A DNA stretch of 64,000 nt from Tautonia plasticadhaerens. Lineage in GTDB: Bacteria > Planctomycetota > Planctomycetia > Isosphaerales > Isosphaeraceae. Each line of letters begins with the position of its first letter. Position 1 is the first letter of the stretch. Where the stretch lies: positions 6,014,001 to 6,078,000 of the forward strand of contig NZ_CP036426.1 of the NCBI RefSeq assembly GCF_007752535.1, in the 5' to 3' direction. The position numbers were made by a program, and so were the translations under genes. Positions 63,613-64,000 of the stretch are shown piece after piece. The notes beneath the pieces were generated by a model. The model was not told the origin of the DNA. It was given only the letters and a program-made list of their open reading frames with translations, and did no database searches.

Positions 63613-64000
63613 TCATCTAGACGAGGGGCCCTGACCCGATCCCATCCCGTAATCGTCCTCCTCCTCGGCCTCGCCTTGCCCGAACGACGGGTCGAGGATG
63701 ACGGGTCCGAAGGCATCGAGGAGGGGGTCGTAGTCGACCTCGGGATAGCTCCCTTCGTGCAGCGGCACCGGGGGAGCCGGCGGGACGGGCGGCGCGGGGG
63801 CGACCCGGGGAGGGGGCTGGATGGCCGTCGGCTCTTGCGACTGCGACTGGGGTCGGTGCGGTTGCGGGACCGCCCGGGGGGGAGGCGTGTGCGGCGGGCG
63901 GTCGAGCAGGTGGCCGACGTCGGCCCGATCGCCGAGATAGTAGCGTCGGACGTCGGGGTTCTCCAGGAATTCGACCCGGTTCCCCTCGGCCACCACTCGA
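63613..64000 (-). CDS. C-terminal end of an LptB-like ABC transporter ATPase, runs off right edge
   Basis: The frame is open to base 64000 and reads RVVAEGNRVEFLENPDVRRYYLGDRADVGHLL at its visible start, matching the end of LptB-type ABC ATPases (NPDVRRYYLG). Its N-terminus with Walker motifs lies outside. A long Pro/Gln-rich tail with an acidic patch (EEEDDYG) follows, unusual for LptB. LptB drives lipopolysaccharide export, which would fit a diderm cell. Confidence 0.7.
   Translation of the reverse strand, partial: RVVAEGNRVEFLENPDVRRYYLGDRADVGHLLDRPPHTPPPRAVPQPHRPQSQSQEPTAIQPPPRVAPAPPVPPAPPVPLHEGSYPEVDYDPLLDAFGPVILDPSFGQGEAEEEDDYGMGSGQGPSSR

Overview
This is a 64 kb stretch of a very GC-rich bacterial chromosome that looks like a planctomycete, most likely of the Isosphaeraceae type (inference). 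The evidence is the DUF1501 / DUF1549-DUF1553 secreted pair (17058-21069), a protein with the NPYEPP N-terminus common in the phylum (13361-13996), DUF1080 and DUF6807/PmoA-like secreted proteins, FHA and Ser/Thr-kinase proteins, an OpcA homologue and a tricorn-like protease. Genes are mostly short transcription units on alternating strands, often with strong GC hairpins between convergent ends.

Left edge (1-2800): a small mobile-element zone. It holds the N-terminal part of an IS701-family transposase running off the left end, a 52-codon broken remnant that resembles a planctomycete tyrosine-recombinase N-terminus, and a complete 1354 bp insertion sequence with 25 bp perfect inverted repeats and a 6 bp target duplication inserted just upstream of that remnant. 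A tRNA-like fragment and a convincing selenocysteine tRNA gene follow.

3.0-16 kb: a membrane protein, a lipoyl-acyltransferase-like protein, ComB, glycyl-tRNA synthetase, a TIM-barrel isomerase, a D-threonine aldolase/D-serine dehydratase-like PLP enzyme, IlvD, two TatA/B-like proteins, and a YjhG/YagF-type sugar-acid dehydratase. 16-36 kb: small stress membrane proteins, the DUF1501 and DUF1549/1553 pair, a GbsR/MarR regulator with a promoter and operator-like dyad, a secreted pair including an oligopeptide-binding-type protein, a tricorn-like protease, OpcA, a PmoA-like protein, 5-formyltetrahydrofolate cyclo-ligase preceded by a 6S RNA gene with its own promoter, and UvrB/C-motif and DUF4912 proteins.

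36.4-44.5 kb: the complete F1Fo ATP synthase operon (small AtpI/AtpZ-like gene, then B-E-F-H-A-G-D-C), with a clear promoter, upstream dyads and intercistronic hairpins. AtpA has an insertion of about 55 residues, and AtpE and AtpF have N-terminal extensions that look like signal peptides. 44.6-53.1 kb: a minus-strand block of an FHA/beta-propeller membrane protein, a second membrane protein, a cyclase-repeat lipoprotein, a DUF1080 protein, a small orphan and a protein kinase; this is the most system-like uncharacterised group here. 53.4-64 kb: FKBP isomerase, RRM protein, NYN-domain protein, a tightly overlapping lipid/phosphodiesterase operon, a GT9 glycosyltransferase, a hydrolase, a VOC protein, a half-size TSUP transporter with RsmE, an ExeA-like ATPase, small membrane proteins and the end of an LptB-like ABC ATPase.

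No CRISPR array, rRNA gene or replication origin was seen.
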